Of a stretch of DNA of 64,000 bases, positions 44,251-52,952 are shown piece by piece. This DNA comes from Parasalinivibrio latis. GTDB lineage: Bacteria > Pseudomonadota > Gammaproteobacteria > Enterobacterales > Vibrionaceae. Made by a program: the position numbers and the translations under genes. Each line of letters begins with the position of its first letter. The stretch's first letter is position 1. The stretch lies in the NCBI RefSeq assembly GCF_036825535.1, contig NZ_CP098812.1:2108001-2172000 (forward strand), read 5' to 3'. Below the pieces are notes generated by a model. The model was not told the DNA's origin. It searched no databases and was given only the letters and a program-made list of their open reading frames with translations.

Positions 44251-45924
44251 TTACGCGCGAGGCTTCAGGTCAAGAACGTGGAGCAGGCGCTCTGGAGTCC
44301 CTTCCCAAACCATCGGACGGCCTTTCGGGTTTTCATCCGTCCACCAGCCGGTAAAGCGAGTGGTGTTGTACTGGTAGAAGTTCGGGCCGGACATCACAGG
44401 GACAGTAACTTGATTTTCAGCAATGATGGCCTGAATGCGATGGGCAATGGTCAACTGCTCTTCACGGTTACCGGTTTTGTAGAACTTGTCCAGCAGTGCA
44501 TCAACCTCATTGTTTTGCCAGTGGTGCATCGCAAAACGTGGCATGCCCTCTGGTGCCTGGAAGCGTGAATGGTAACCGCTGCTCCAATAACGGTGAGGTG
44601 TAGAGCCGTGGAAGTAGTTGGTGTACGCGATGTCATAATCGGCGTTGATCATGCTCTGGTTGTAAATAGCGAAATCCGGCATACGCGCTTTCACATTGAT
44701 ACCGGCTTCCTGAACCTGCTCAACACCCAGCATTACGCTGTTATTGAAGTCGGTCCAGCCGTTTGGAGACTGGATTTCAAGCTCCAGTTTCTCTCCGTTT
44801 GGAGCTTCAACAAAGCCGTCTCCATCCACATCTTTGTAGCCGGCTTCTTTCAACAACGCTTTTGCACCTTCAATGTTAAACGTCATAAACGGCTTGTACT
44901 TGGCGTGGGTTTCTTTGTCAGACCAAGCTTCAAATGCATAACCCAGTCCTGAAGCAAAGTCGTTCACCATACCATTGCCGTAGTGCGCGATATCGATGAT
45001 TTCCTGGCGGTTAAGTGCCATAGAGAATGCACGGCGGAAATTGATGTCAGACAACGCTTTTTGCTTAACCGGATCCTTAGACTTGAAGTTAAACATAAAC
45101 GCCTGGGTACCCGCAGGCGGATACCAGTAACCATGGTTGTCTGAAGCTGCCATAAAGGTAGCGTCAATATCCGGGATAAAGGAGCCCGCCCAGTCAACGC
45201 CGGATGCAACCAGCTCACCCAATACCTGGTCGTTGTGGCTCATCTGCGGCATGCGCAGGCAGTCTACTTCCAGGTTGTCTGCATCCCAGTAATTCGGGTT
45301 GCGGCACTGCAGGAACAAGGAAGAGGTAAAGCGAGGCAACTCTGTAAAAGGCCCTGTACCCACCGGGTTTTCATTGGTAAAGGTGGTTGGATCTTCTACC
45401 TTCGACCAAATATGTTGTGGTACCAGTGGGATCTGGACGATCTCATACGGTGCGTTGGTATTCACCTCTTTCATCACGAAGCGAACGGTGTAGTCATCCA
45501 GCTTTTCAACTTTCTCTATCTGCGGGGAAATACCGCGATCATCCAATGCTGAATGCTTTTTAATCATGTCAAAGGTAAACATGACGTCATCTGCATCGAA
45601 GGTTTTACCATCTGACCATTTCACACCTTTACGCAGGTCAAAGGTGATACTGAGCAGGTCATCACTCAGCGCATAGTTAGTTGCCAGGCGGAATACCGGT
45701 ACGTTTCCTTTCAGCTCGTTGAATACCACAAGAGGTTCGTAGATAAAATCACGGGCGGTATGCAGGCGAGAGCTGATATACGGGTTGAAGTTACGAATCA
45801 ATGTCTGGTTGTGATTCGGAATAATCGTGACCTTGGAAAGAGAGTCAAGATCATCGGCATGAGTTAGGCCGGAGGTACCAAACAAGGCAGTCACAAGGAC
45901 TGAGAGGTAAAATGTTTTTTTCAT
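44251..45924 (-). CDS. cbp: Chitin-oligosaccharide-binding protein CBP
   Basis: 557 residues, SBP_bac_5 family. Signal peptide about 1-23 (LTHADD). The mature sequence is very close to the Vibrio CBP as I remember it, e.g. NFNPYISSRLHTARDFIYEPLVVFNE, TFTNENPVGTGPF, YWYPPAGTQAFMFNF, LGYAFEAWSD and YQYNTTRFTGWW. In Vibrio, CBP delivers chitin oligosaccharides to an ABC importer and in the free state holds the sensor kinase ChiS inactive. Here no permease, ATPase or ChiS gene is adjacent; the gene stands alone. It is part of a small glycan island with the GH20 enzyme. Confidence 0.9.
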   Translation of the reverse strand: MKKTFYLSVLVTALFGTSGLTHADDLDSLSKVTIIPNHNQTLIRNFNPYISSRLHTARDFIYEPLVVFNELKGNVPVFRLATNYALSDDLLSITFDLRKGVKWSDGKTFDADDVMFTFDMIKKHSALDDRGISPQIEKVEKLDDYTVRFVMKEVNTNAPYEIVQIPLVPQHIWSKVEDPTTFTNENPVGTGPFTELPRFTSSLFLQCRNPNYWDADNLEVDCLRMPQMSHNDQVLGELVASGVDWAGSFIPDIDATFMAASDNHGYWYPPAGTQAFMFNFKSKDPVKQKALSDINFRRAFSMALNRQEIIDIAHYGNGMVNDFASGLGYAFEAWSDKETHAKYKPFMTFNIEGAKALLKEAGYKDVDGDGFVEAPNGEKLELEIQSPNGWTDFNNSVMLGVEQVQEAGINVKARMPDFAIYNQSMINADYDIAYTNYFHGSTPHRYWSSGYHSRFQAPEGMPRFAMHHWQNNEVDALLDKFYKTGNREEQLTIAHRIQAIIAENQVTVPVMSGPNFYQYNTTRFTGWWTDENPKGRPMVWEGTPERLLHVLDLKPRA

Positions 45925-46389
45925 TATGTTGTTCCTTTGAGGGTTTAACAGAGGAACAAATAACGCTCAATAATCGCACAATGCAAATGCTCACTTTTAG
46001 AAAATAATCATATGTTAAACGGCGAAAACACTGCATATCTAAATAGTTTGCTTGGCTGTTTTACGAACCTTTAACGGGATGCCATTCGGGCTCACACAAG
46101 ATCATATGCGAATACCTCATGTTGCATAATAATCTGGAACTGCACCCCAAAATTACGCCAACCGCTTATAAGTAAAAACCTTTCAACTCTTCGAGCAAGC
46201 TAACACTTAGTCATCGTAATGTGCGGGGCGGACATGAAATAACCAACTCAACACATAAGCAGAAGAAGAATTGGTGAAAATCCCCTGCTCATCTGTCGTT
46301 TTCCTGAGCTTTGGCCACAAAAGATTGATGTTTGTCACCCAGAAGCGCAAAATCTGCGTCTATCCTTCCACAATCTATCACTGAACAGA
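45925..46389. other. Divergent intergenic region between cbp and selD
   Basis: 465 bases with the two promoters. A 9-bp element AATGCAAAT (45980-45988), upstream of cbp, is also the half-site of the palindrome in front of the porin gene (53164-53181). No other motif, ORF or RNA structure was identified. Confidence 0.45.
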
Positions 46390-47436
46390 ATGACCACTAT
46401 GGAACCTATTCGTCTTACCCAATACAGCCATGGCGGCGGTTGCGGCTGCAAAATTTCGCCACAAGTGCTGGATACCATCCTGAAAAGTAGCCTCACCCCA
46501 TTCAACGACCCAAACCTTCTGGTCGGTAATGAGAGCAAGGATGACGCAGCGGTATACGATCTGGGTACCGGTCAGTCTGTTATCAGCACCACTGACTTTT
46601 TCATGCCGATTGTGGATGACCCGTTTGATTTTGGCCGTATCGCCGCAGCCAACGCAATCAGCGATATCTACGCAATGGGTGGCAAGCCAATTATGGCCAT
46701 CGCGATCCTCGGCTGGCCGGTTAACACACTGGCACCGGAAATTGCACAGCAGGTTGTTGAAGGCGGCCGTGCTATGTGCCGCGAAGCCGGTATCGCACTG
46801 GCTGGTGGTCACTCCATTGACTCCCCTGAACCTATCTTTGGCCTGGCTGTTACTGGTGTTGTCAGCACTGAGCGTGTAAAACGAAATAACTGCGCCGAAG
46901 CCGGCAACAAACTGTTTATCACCAAACCTCTTGGAATTGGTGTACTCAGTCATGCTGAAAAACAAGCCAAACTGAAAGAAGAGCATAAAGGTGTTGCTCG
47001 TAACTGGATGTGCACACTGAATACGCTTGGTTCAGCGTTTGCGGACGTTGAAGGCGTTACCGCAATGACCGATGTTACGGGCTTTGGCCTGATGGGTCAC
47101 CTGAGTGAAGTATGCGAAGGCAGCAACCTTGAAGCTACGGTATGGTTTGACAAGATCCCTACCTTGCCAGGTGTTGCAGAGTACATTGCTGAAAACTGTG
47201 TACCGGGCGGTACGCACCGCAACTTCTTCAGCTACGGGCACAAAATCAGCACTATTTCAGAAGATCAGAAAGCACTGCTTTGTGATCCCCAAACTTCCGG
47301 CGGCCTTCTGATTGCCGTTCGCCCGGAAGAAGAAGACAAGATTAAAACCATCGCGGCAGAAAAAGGACTGACCCTGGAAGCGATCGGTGAACTGAAACCG
47401 GCAACAGGAAGCGCCCAGATTATTGAGGTGATTTAA
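46390..47436 (+). CDS. selD: Selenide, water dikinase SelD
   Basis: 348 residues. Makes selenophosphate from selenide and ATP, the selenium donor for tRNA modification and selenocysteine. The glycine-rich active-site loop is GGGCGCK (about 16-22) with catalytic Cys and Lys; Cys, not selenocysteine, occupies the reactive position. Further family blocks are AVYDLGTGQSVISTTDFFMPIVDDPFDFGRIAAANAISDIYAMGGKP and TDVTGFGLMGHL. It joins selU with a one-base overlap. An alternative ATG lies 9 bases inside. Confidence 0.96.
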   Translation: MTTMEPIRLTQYSHGGGCGCKISPQVLDTILKSSLTPFNDPNLLVGNESKDDAAVYDLGTGQSVISTTDFFMPIVDDPFDFGRIAAANAISDIYAMGGKPIMAIAILGWPVNTLAPEIAQQVVEGGRAMCREAGIALAGGHSIDSPEPIFGLAVTGVVSTERVKRNNCAEAGNKLFITKPLGIGVLSHAEKQAKLKEEHKGVARNWMCTLNTLGSAFADVEGVTAMTDVTGFGLMGHLSEVCEGSNLEATVWFDKIPTLPGVAEYIAENCVPGGTHRNFFSYGHKISTISEDQKALLCDPQTSGGLLIAVRPEEEDKIKTIAAEKGLTLEAIGELKPATGSAQIIEVI

Positions 47437-48527
47437 TGGCGCGTCCCAACACACCGGACTACCGTTCTCTTTTCCTGAACAACGTACCGATGTTCGACAC
47501 TCGGGCACCGGTAGAATTTGAAAAAGGCAGCTTCCCCAACGCTATCAACCTTCCGCTGATGCTGGACGATGAGCGCGCTAAAGTAGGCACCTGCTATAAA
47601 CAACAGGGCCAGGAAGCAGCCATTGAGCTTGGGCACAAACTCGTCTGCGGTGATATCAAGGACGAACGCGTAGCCAAGTGGAAAGCATTTTGTGAAGCGA
47701 ACCCGGAAGGTTACCTGTTCTGTTTCCGTGGCGGCATGCGCTCACAGATCACCCAGCAATGGATTAAAGATGCCGGCATCGACTATCCATACGTCGTTGG
47801 TGGTTACAAGGCCATGCGCCGGTTCCTGATTGATACCCTGGATGACATGGCAAACAACCGCAAGATGTTTGTGGTTGGCGGCAACACCGGTAACGGCAAA
47901 ACCATTATGGTTCGTGAGATCCCGAACGGCTTGGATCTGGAAGGAGCCGCGCACCACAGGGGCTCGTCATTCGGCCGTTTTGTCACTCCTCAGCGCGGCC
48001 AGATTGACTTTGAAAATGCATTGGCTATTAATGCCCTGAAACTCGACGAAACCGGTTGTCAGACTATCGTCACTGAAGACGAAGGCCGGATTATCGGTTC
48101 TGCAAACGTTCCGCTTTCTGTGTACAACGCTATGCAGACTGCGCCAATCGCCGTGATTGAAGATCCGTTTGACGTACGCCTCCAGCGCCTGATTGACGAA
48201 TACGTTATTCTGATGCACAACCAGCACACCGCGCATGAAGGTGAAGAAGAAGGCTGGAACGGATTCTGTGATTACCTCCACCAAGGTTTGTTCCGCTGTC
48301 GCAAACGCCTTGGTGCTGAACGTTACCAAGAAATTGAAGATGCGCTGACCATCGCGTTGGATGAACATCTGCGCACCGGCGACACTCACGCCCACGAGCG
48401 TTGGTTGTCTCCGTTGCTAGAGCACTACTATGACCCGATGTACACCTATCAGCTCAGCAAGAAAGCTGACCGGATTGTGTTCCGCGGTAACTACGCAGAA
48501 GTTAAAGCCTTCCTGGCCGAACAGTAA
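47436..48527 (+). CDS. selU: tRNA 2-selenouridine synthase SelU/MnmH
   Basis: 363 residues. The N-terminal rhodanese domain carries the catalytic Cys in FCFRGGMRSQ (about residue 90); a P-loop domain follows (GNTGNGKT, about 150). SelU replaces sulfur by selenium in the wobble 2-thiouridine of tRNAs for Lys, Glu and Gln, using selenophosphate from SelD. Direct selD-selU coupling indicates the selenouridine trait; no selA or selB lies in this window, so selenoprotein synthesis cannot be inferred here. Confidence 0.95.
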   Translation: MARPNTPDYRSLFLNNVPMFDTRAPVEFEKGSFPNAINLPLMLDDERAKVGTCYKQQGQEAAIELGHKLVCGDIKDERVAKWKAFCEANPEGYLFCFRGGMRSQITQQWIKDAGIDYPYVVGGYKAMRRFLIDTLDDMANNRKMFVVGGNTGNGKTIMVREIPNGLDLEGAAHHRGSSFGRFVTPQRGQIDFENALAINALKLDETGCQTIVTEDEGRIIGSANVPLSVYNAMQTAPIAVIEDPFDVRLQRLIDEYVILMHNQHTAHEGEEEGWNGFCDYLHQGLFRCRKRLGAERYQEIEDALTIALDEHLRTGDTHAHERWLSPLLEHYYDPMYTYQLSKKADRIVFRGNYAEVKAFLAEQ

Positions 48528-48555
48528 CAGTATCTTCGAACTTAAATTGGATCTG

Positions 48556-48588
48556 AAAGGGCCACCAAATAACTTGGTGGCCCTTTTT
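48556..48588. terminator. Rho-independent terminator
   Basis: AAAGGGCCACCAA / TTGGTGGCCCTTTTT hairpin, 28 bases after the selU stop. A-run on the left lets it serve the convergent gene at 48608 as well. Confidence 0.9.
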
Positions 48589-48607
48589 GTTCGTCTGGAA
48601 GTAATTA

Positions 48608-49294
48608 TTACACTCGACGCTTTTTCATAGACGCTAATGCCGCAAACCCCGATAGAAACAAGAATGCAATTCCTGGTTCAGATATTGGAAGGTCAGGTGC
48701 AACCACACTTGGAGGAAGCGCACCTGCAAACATCACATCAATATCCGAGCAGTTACCCCATTCAGCTGCGTTGGTACACGCTCCGGAGCCATAAGACGGG
48801 AGGTTTGCTGCACGAAACGTTAGTGAGTGAACTATCTCATTATCAGCCAGGCCAAAATTGCTCAGGTCGATTCCACCAGCAAAAATTCCCGCGTAAGGGT
48901 CAGTGGCTGAATTATTATTTTCCTTGATAAGAAAATCCGCGAACTGGTTGTGAAATATACCGTTAATTTCTACGCCGATGGTTCCCCCCCACACCCACGA
49001 GTATCGATTCATGACAAAAACTATGTCATCACCGGATGTGTTCTTTACGCCGTTGTCCCAGGTAAGGGTCACAGCTTTGTTCATCGACTCGCCATGGGGC
49101 CAAAAACGATAATACCCGTTGTAAATATCGTCATCGATAATCTGGCCCTGAGACTCATTTACAACATTAATCGCACTATTAGCTGCCTCACTTGTATCAA
49201 ACTGGCCCCCTTTGTAATCGATCATAGCTCCGTGAGAAGTCGCAGATAACATGGAGACAAGGAGCACTAGCAAACCGCCGATTACTTTTTTCAT
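48608..49294 (-). CDS. PEP-CTERM-like exported protein
   Basis: About 228 residues from the ATG at 49292-49294, which follows AAGGTGGG. Signal peptide (MKKVIGGLLVLLVSMLSATSHGA), an extracellular beta-rich domain with asparagine-rich stretches and one cysteine pair (ACTNAAEWGNC), and a C-terminus SEPGIAFLFLSGFAALASMKKRRV that has the S/P-EP dipeptide, a hydrophobic helix and a basic tail of PEP-CTERM sorting signals. Such signals are recognised by exosortase, which is not in the window. Surface or exopolysaccharide-associated role presumed. Confidence 0.7.
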   Translation of the reverse strand: MKKVIGGLLVLLVSMLSATSHGAMIDYKGGQFDTSEAANSAINVVNESQGQIIDDDIYNGYYRFWPHGESMNKAVTLTWDNGVKNTSGDDIVFVMNRYSWVWGGTIGVEINGIFHNQFADFLIKENNNSATDPYAGIFAGGIDLSNFGLADNEIVHSLTFRAANLPSYGSGACTNAAEWGNCSDIDVMFAGALPPSVVAPDLPISEPGIAFLFLSGFAALASMKKRRV

Positions 49295-49421
49295 GGTCAA
49301 CCCACCTTCAAAATCGAAATCATAATGACGAATTTGTGAGAGCAAGGTCGGTGCCAACCAAAATTAAACAAGCAACGTCATAAGGTTAACGAGTAACGCC
49401 CGAATAACCGCAACATGAAAT

Positions 49422-49478
49422 GTAAAAAAAACCGTCACTCAAAAATGCACTAAATTAGTTCATTTGTCAGACGGTTAC
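49422..49478 (-). terminator. Rho-independent terminator, lipase operon
   Basis: On the minus strand AACCGTC and GACGGTT form the base of a hairpin, followed by an unbroken T-run (49423-49430 as A on the plus strand). It overlaps the last codons of the unknown gene 49475-50560. Confidence 0.65.
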
Positions 49479-50560
49479 TCACTATCGTTTGCCATGCTTT
49501 TCAGGAATTCCAATTTCTGTGTCTCTTTTTCAGAGGGAATATAGGGGTCTTGGATCAACTGTGAACTGTCTATACCGTCAACATCAAAACTCTTTGATTT
49601 AGAAATGCCAAAGCCGCCTTTGTCTCCCGGATAGCCGGACATTCTTTCCATTTGAATATCTTTGAGTTCAAAATCCTTCTCATTACCGGGTAAAACACTT
49701 TGATGAACTTTCAAGTTCATAATTCGGGATCCTTCATCAAGGCGTTCCTTCACATTCAATGCAGCAAAAGGAGCCCCACCTTTTCGATATAAGTTACCTC
49801 TCAACCTGTAAATACCCTTTTCATAGACATCCACAGCGACAGGAATCAGGTAGTCAGTGCCTGCAACCTCGGGAGATTCAACGCCAGTAACCTTACCAAC
49901 AGATGTTAGATACTGAAAATCTGCAGTCAGAATATCGTTCCCACCCTCAAAACTGACCTCTGCCTTCACCCTGAGTTCAGACGGCCAGTCACCCTCAGGT
50001 TTAATGATGCTGTCTGAACCAGAGGTAGATTCACTGTAAATGACTTGTCCATTTTCAACGTCGATGATGCTTAAGCTGACCCCATTTACTGAAAGAGGCG
50101 ACTGAACAATTACTTCAACGGCTTCCGGGGCAAAGAACCGGTATTTTTTAAGAACCAGGGCCGCGTGAGATTGGCCATCCAGCACCGGGACATCCACGAT
50201 ACTGAAGGTATTATTCTGCAGGTAAGGACTGTCTTTACCTGTGATGGGCTGGGAGTAGTCAGGATAACGAAGAGACGTTTCGTATGCCCCCGCGATAGCT
50301 TCCATCTTTTCTGACAAAGCTTCGGGCACATCTTTTTCTGCGGGCTCGTTAAGCACACTGACAGTATCGTTCTGCACAGTCAACGCAGGAAGAGGTTTTT
50401 TTACGGTAGAAGGACGAGGCACATTTTGCACCTGCTCAATAACATCTGTCCTTTCATTTTGATGAGAAAGGTCAATAGCGTTGTTGTCACGTAACACCAG
50501 CCACAGGACCAGCCCACTAATGAAAACCAGCACTAATAAAAGCAATTTTCTTTTCATCAT
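49475..50560 (-). CDS. Membrane-anchored periplasmic protein of unknown function, lipase-linked
   Basis: 361 residues. An N-terminal helix (about 4-22, KLLLLVLVFISGLVLWLVL) anchors a periplasmic region that is proline-rich to about residue 60 and then beta-rich (YPDYSQPITGKDSPYLQN, GVSLSIIDVENGQVIYSE, YLIPVAVDVYEKGIYRLRGNLY). I do not recognise the family. It lies 50 bases after the lipase gene on the same strand, and its membrane anchor recalls lipase chaperones (Lif), but the Lif motif RxxFDYxLSAxGE is absent. It may assist lipase folding or control its activity. Confidence 0.75.
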   Translation of the reverse strand: MMKRKLLLLVLVFISGLVLWLVLRDNNAIDLSHQNERTDVIEQVQNVPRPSTVKKPLPALTVQNDTVSVLNEPAEKDVPEALSEKMEAIAGAYETSLRYPDYSQPITGKDSPYLQNNTFSIVDVPVLDGQSHAALVLKKYRFFAPEAVEVIVQSPLSVNGVSLSIIDVENGQVIYSESTSGSDSIIKPEGDWPSELRVKAEVSFEGGNDILTADFQYLTSVGKVTGVESPEVAGTDYLIPVAVDVYEKGIYRLRGNLYRKGGAPFAALNVKERLDEGSRIMNLKVHQSVLPGNEKDFELKDIQMERMSGYPGDKGGFGISKSKSFDVDGIDSSQLIQDPYIPSEKETQKLEFLKSMANDSE

Positions 50561-50610
50561 TTCAACCTAATAAAATGAGGAGGAACACTCCTCCTCATTT
50601 GATGAGCTGA

Positions 50611-51663
50611 TTACTGGACCAATTCTGCTGCAAGTTCTGAAATGGTTTTACTTTCGGAGCCATCTACGTAACGGTAAGTTCCCCAGGAGAGCCAAGACCA
50701 CTCATCTTTCGTGTTCACATCCAGCGAAACACCGTCCTTCATTGTCACTGTCGGTGCAGCGGCGGTTACAGTGCCTTTCCATACATTGCCAATGAGGCCA
50801 CCATGGCTGTATTCGTCTCCCATCATCAGCGGATAATGGTTTGGCATAAATTGAGTAACTGCTCCCGACTGCCCAGAGACTTCCCCATCAAATCCCACTT
50901 CGGAGGAGCAACTGGAGTAAGACCCGGCTTTACTGCTGCCACAGGATGAGTGAGCTGAAACCACACCATCGTCATTGCCTGGCAGGAACCCTGAGGTCGC
51001 GCTCAAAAAATCAGATCCGTTTCCGGCAAAGCGGATCCTAGGCACACGACCACCCGGTAAAGGTGCCAATTGCCGCGCATTTTCAACTTTCAAATCATTC
51101 AGGACGCCGGTGTTGTTTGCATCCGGGTATTCCCCCAGCCACAGGGAAATCGCATATTGCATGGCACTGTTAAAGCTGCCGCCACCTTCAGAGACGTTGA
51201 TAGCCACATCAGCTAATTCCGATCCTCCGCCAGCACCGGCAAAATCGAAGGTTGCTACGATATTCAGAGGTTTTAATCCCGCATTTTGCAACCAGTTTTC
51301 TTGGTTATCGAGAATGTAACGGGCAACAAGATCACCCGTAGAGTGCGTAACAAGGATGCACCCATTCAGACAGGTATTGTTTTCTGACAGTTGTTTCAAA
51401 GCTGGCCAGAGGTAATCAGATGAAATTTTGCCAGCAATACGCTCCTGCGACGGCCAGTCTATACGGGCATCCGCTTTCGCAAGCCAGTAATCGCGCCAAT
51501 AATTTGCACCGTCGGCGGATACAGATTTAGCGTCGGGGTGTGTTTGGAGTTGCCCGGCCTGAAAACCATGGATTAAAACTACCGGGTGACTTCCCAGTGC
51601 CGAAAATGAAGAAAAAGAAACGGTGGTAAGGAGAAGGGAGAAAAACTGAGCTATTCGCTTCAT
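50611..51663 (-). CDS. Secreted triacylglycerol lipase-like alpha/beta hydrolase
   Basis: 350 residues from the ATG at 51661-51663; the GTG 12 bases upstream overlaps the likely GAGGTG ribosome-binding site. Signal peptide about 1-21 (FSSFSALG). HPVVLIHGFQAGQL is the oxyanion-hole strand, and the nucleophile elbow is THSTGDL (about residue 107), so the usual G-x-S-x-G first glycine is replaced by Thr. A probable catalytic His is in PNHYPLMMGDEYSHGG. Two cysteine pairs (CLNGC and a CGSS...CSS cluster) suggest disulfides. Gene is followed by the unknown membrane-anchored protein. Confidence 0.83.
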   Translation of the reverse strand: MKRIAQFFSLLLTTVSFSSFSALGSHPVVLIHGFQAGQLQTHPDAKSVSADGANYWRDYWLAKADARIDWPSQERIAGKISSDYLWPALKQLSENNTCLNGCILVTHSTGDLVARYILDNQENWLQNAGLKPLNIVATFDFAGAGGGSELADVAINVSEGGGSFNSAMQYAISLWLGEYPDANNTGVLNDLKVENARQLAPLPGGRVPRIRFAGNGSDFLSATSGFLPGNDDGVVSAHSSCGSSKAGSYSSCSSEVGFDGEVSGQSGAVTQFMPNHYPLMMGDEYSHGGLIGNVWKGTVTAAAPTVTMKDGVSLDVNTKDEWSWLSWGTYRYVDGSESKTISELAAELVQ

Positions 51664-51962
51664 CAATAGATTCACCTCTATGTAAAAAGAGGCGACATGT
51701 TAAAGACACATACACTTTAGTACAAATTTATATTCAACTTCCCTCGCAAAAACGTGACTGGTTTGACCTCAACACTGTACTAACGGTACTCCAACAATAA
51801 AACAGCCTTTCCCCCAACCCTATAAACCATACGGTCCCAAGAAAGAAATGCCAGCAGCGAGCTAACTGGCACCTCCCCTTGAGGGAAAAATCTGGACTTT
51901 CTACCGCGTAGTTCCCAGTCCAGATAAATTCTGGGCGAAAAGGCTGTGGAAACTAGCTTTGA
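51664..51962. other. Intergenic region between porin and lipase genes
   Basis: About 300 bases. A hairpin TGCCAG / CTGGCA (51849-51871) with a T-rich stretch on the minus-strand side may terminate the porin transcript. The promoter of the lipase gene must lie here as well. No other element stood out. Confidence 0.4.
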
Positions 51963-52952
51963 TTAGAAGGTGAACTTAGCACCCAAAGTGATGGCAGTTG
52001 CATCACCTTTATTTGAGCTGGCCTTCACTTCACCATCCTGATAAAAACCGAATACGGAGAAGTTACTGCTTACTGAGTAGGTCGCGCCAGCATAGAAAGT
52101 GCTTACTTCTACTTTACCCAGAGCAGATTTGTCAAAATCTACTTTTTGAGCAGATGCAAACAAAGAAGCATCACCCAGTGTGTAAGTCAGGCCAACCCCA
52201 TAAGATTTACCTTCGTTGTCGCCAAGCGCGCCCAAAGATGTTTCGGTATCGATATCGTTTACTGCAACTTTTCCAGCATTTTCGAAGTCGATGTATGTAG
52301 CACCCACTTTAACATCACCAAACGTTACATCGCCTGCAACACCAACTGAAGTTGCGCTGTCACCATCAGTACCATATGCAACTGCCGCACTAAATGTGTC
52401 CGCAGAGTATGCCAATGATGCGGCATATGCACTGTCAGAATTTTTAACATCAGAGTTGGTTGCATAGTTAGCGGAGAATGCAACATCATCGAAGCTCTTT
52501 TCGTAACGGACGCCATTCTCACCCGGTGAACCTTGGCTTACAGCATAGATATTTGAGCCTTCACCTGCGCCTGCTTTTTCAACAGCGCCAAAAGAGTTAC
52601 CGGTCGCACCCAGAGTCAGCTTACCGAAGTCACCAGAACCAAAGACTTTAACGTCTTGGAATACATCAGAGTCATCTTTAATATCGAAACTGGCACCTAA
52701 CTCAACTGCATCATTCAGTTGGTGAGTTGCACTTACTGATAATTTAGCGCTAGTACCTACTGCAAGATTTTTGTCAGCATCCAGTGCCGTACCATCTGCT
52801 TTCTTACCGCTTGCACGAATGTGCGAACCACTTGCTTTTACTTCACCAGACAGAGATACAGTTGCTGCATCGCTGCTGTAAACTTCGCCAGCCACAGCTG
52901 TGCCTGAAGCAAATACCGCTGCTACCGCTAATCCAAGAAGCTTCTTGTTCAT
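51963..52952 (-). CDS. Outer-membrane general porin
   Basis: 329 residues from the ATG at 52950-52952, preceded by GAGGAAAATAGCA; an in-frame ATG 90 bases upstream would precede the signal peptide. Signal peptide MNKKLLGLAVAAVFASGTAVA is typical of Vibrio OmpU-like porins. The mature protein alternates short beta strands (GEVKASG, ASFDIKDDSDV, LTLGATGNSFG) and ends in LGAKFTF with the C-terminal Phe used by the BAM complex. Trimeric porin of 16 strands presumed. It faces a long upstream region with a perfect palindrome (53164-53181). Confidence 0.9.
   Translation of the reverse strand: MNKKLLGLAVAAVFASGTAVAGEVYSSDAATVSLSGEVKASGSHIRASGKKADGTALDADKNLAVGTSAKLSVSATHQLNDAVELGASFDIKDDSDVFQDVKVFGSGDFGKLTLGATGNSFGAVEKAGAGEGSNIYAVSQGSPGENGVRYEKSFDDVAFSANYATNSDVKNSDSAYAASLAYSADTFSAAVAYGTDGDSATSVGVAGDVTFGDVKVGATYIDFENAGKVAVNDIDTETSLGALGDNEGKSYGVGLTYTLGDASLFASAQKVDFDKSALGKVEVSTFYAGATYSVSSNFSVFGFYQDGEVKASSNKGDATAITLGAKFTF

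Noticed and set aside
46390..46500. In-frame UGA/selenocysteine in SelD
   Set aside because: The active-site codon encodes Cys (GGGCGCK); there is no UGA at this position and no SECIS-like hairpin was seen.
49475..50560. Lipase-specific foldase (Lif) identity for the membrane-anchored protein
   Set aside because: The topology fits, but the diagnostic RxxFDYxLSAxGE motif is absent, so I leave the function open.
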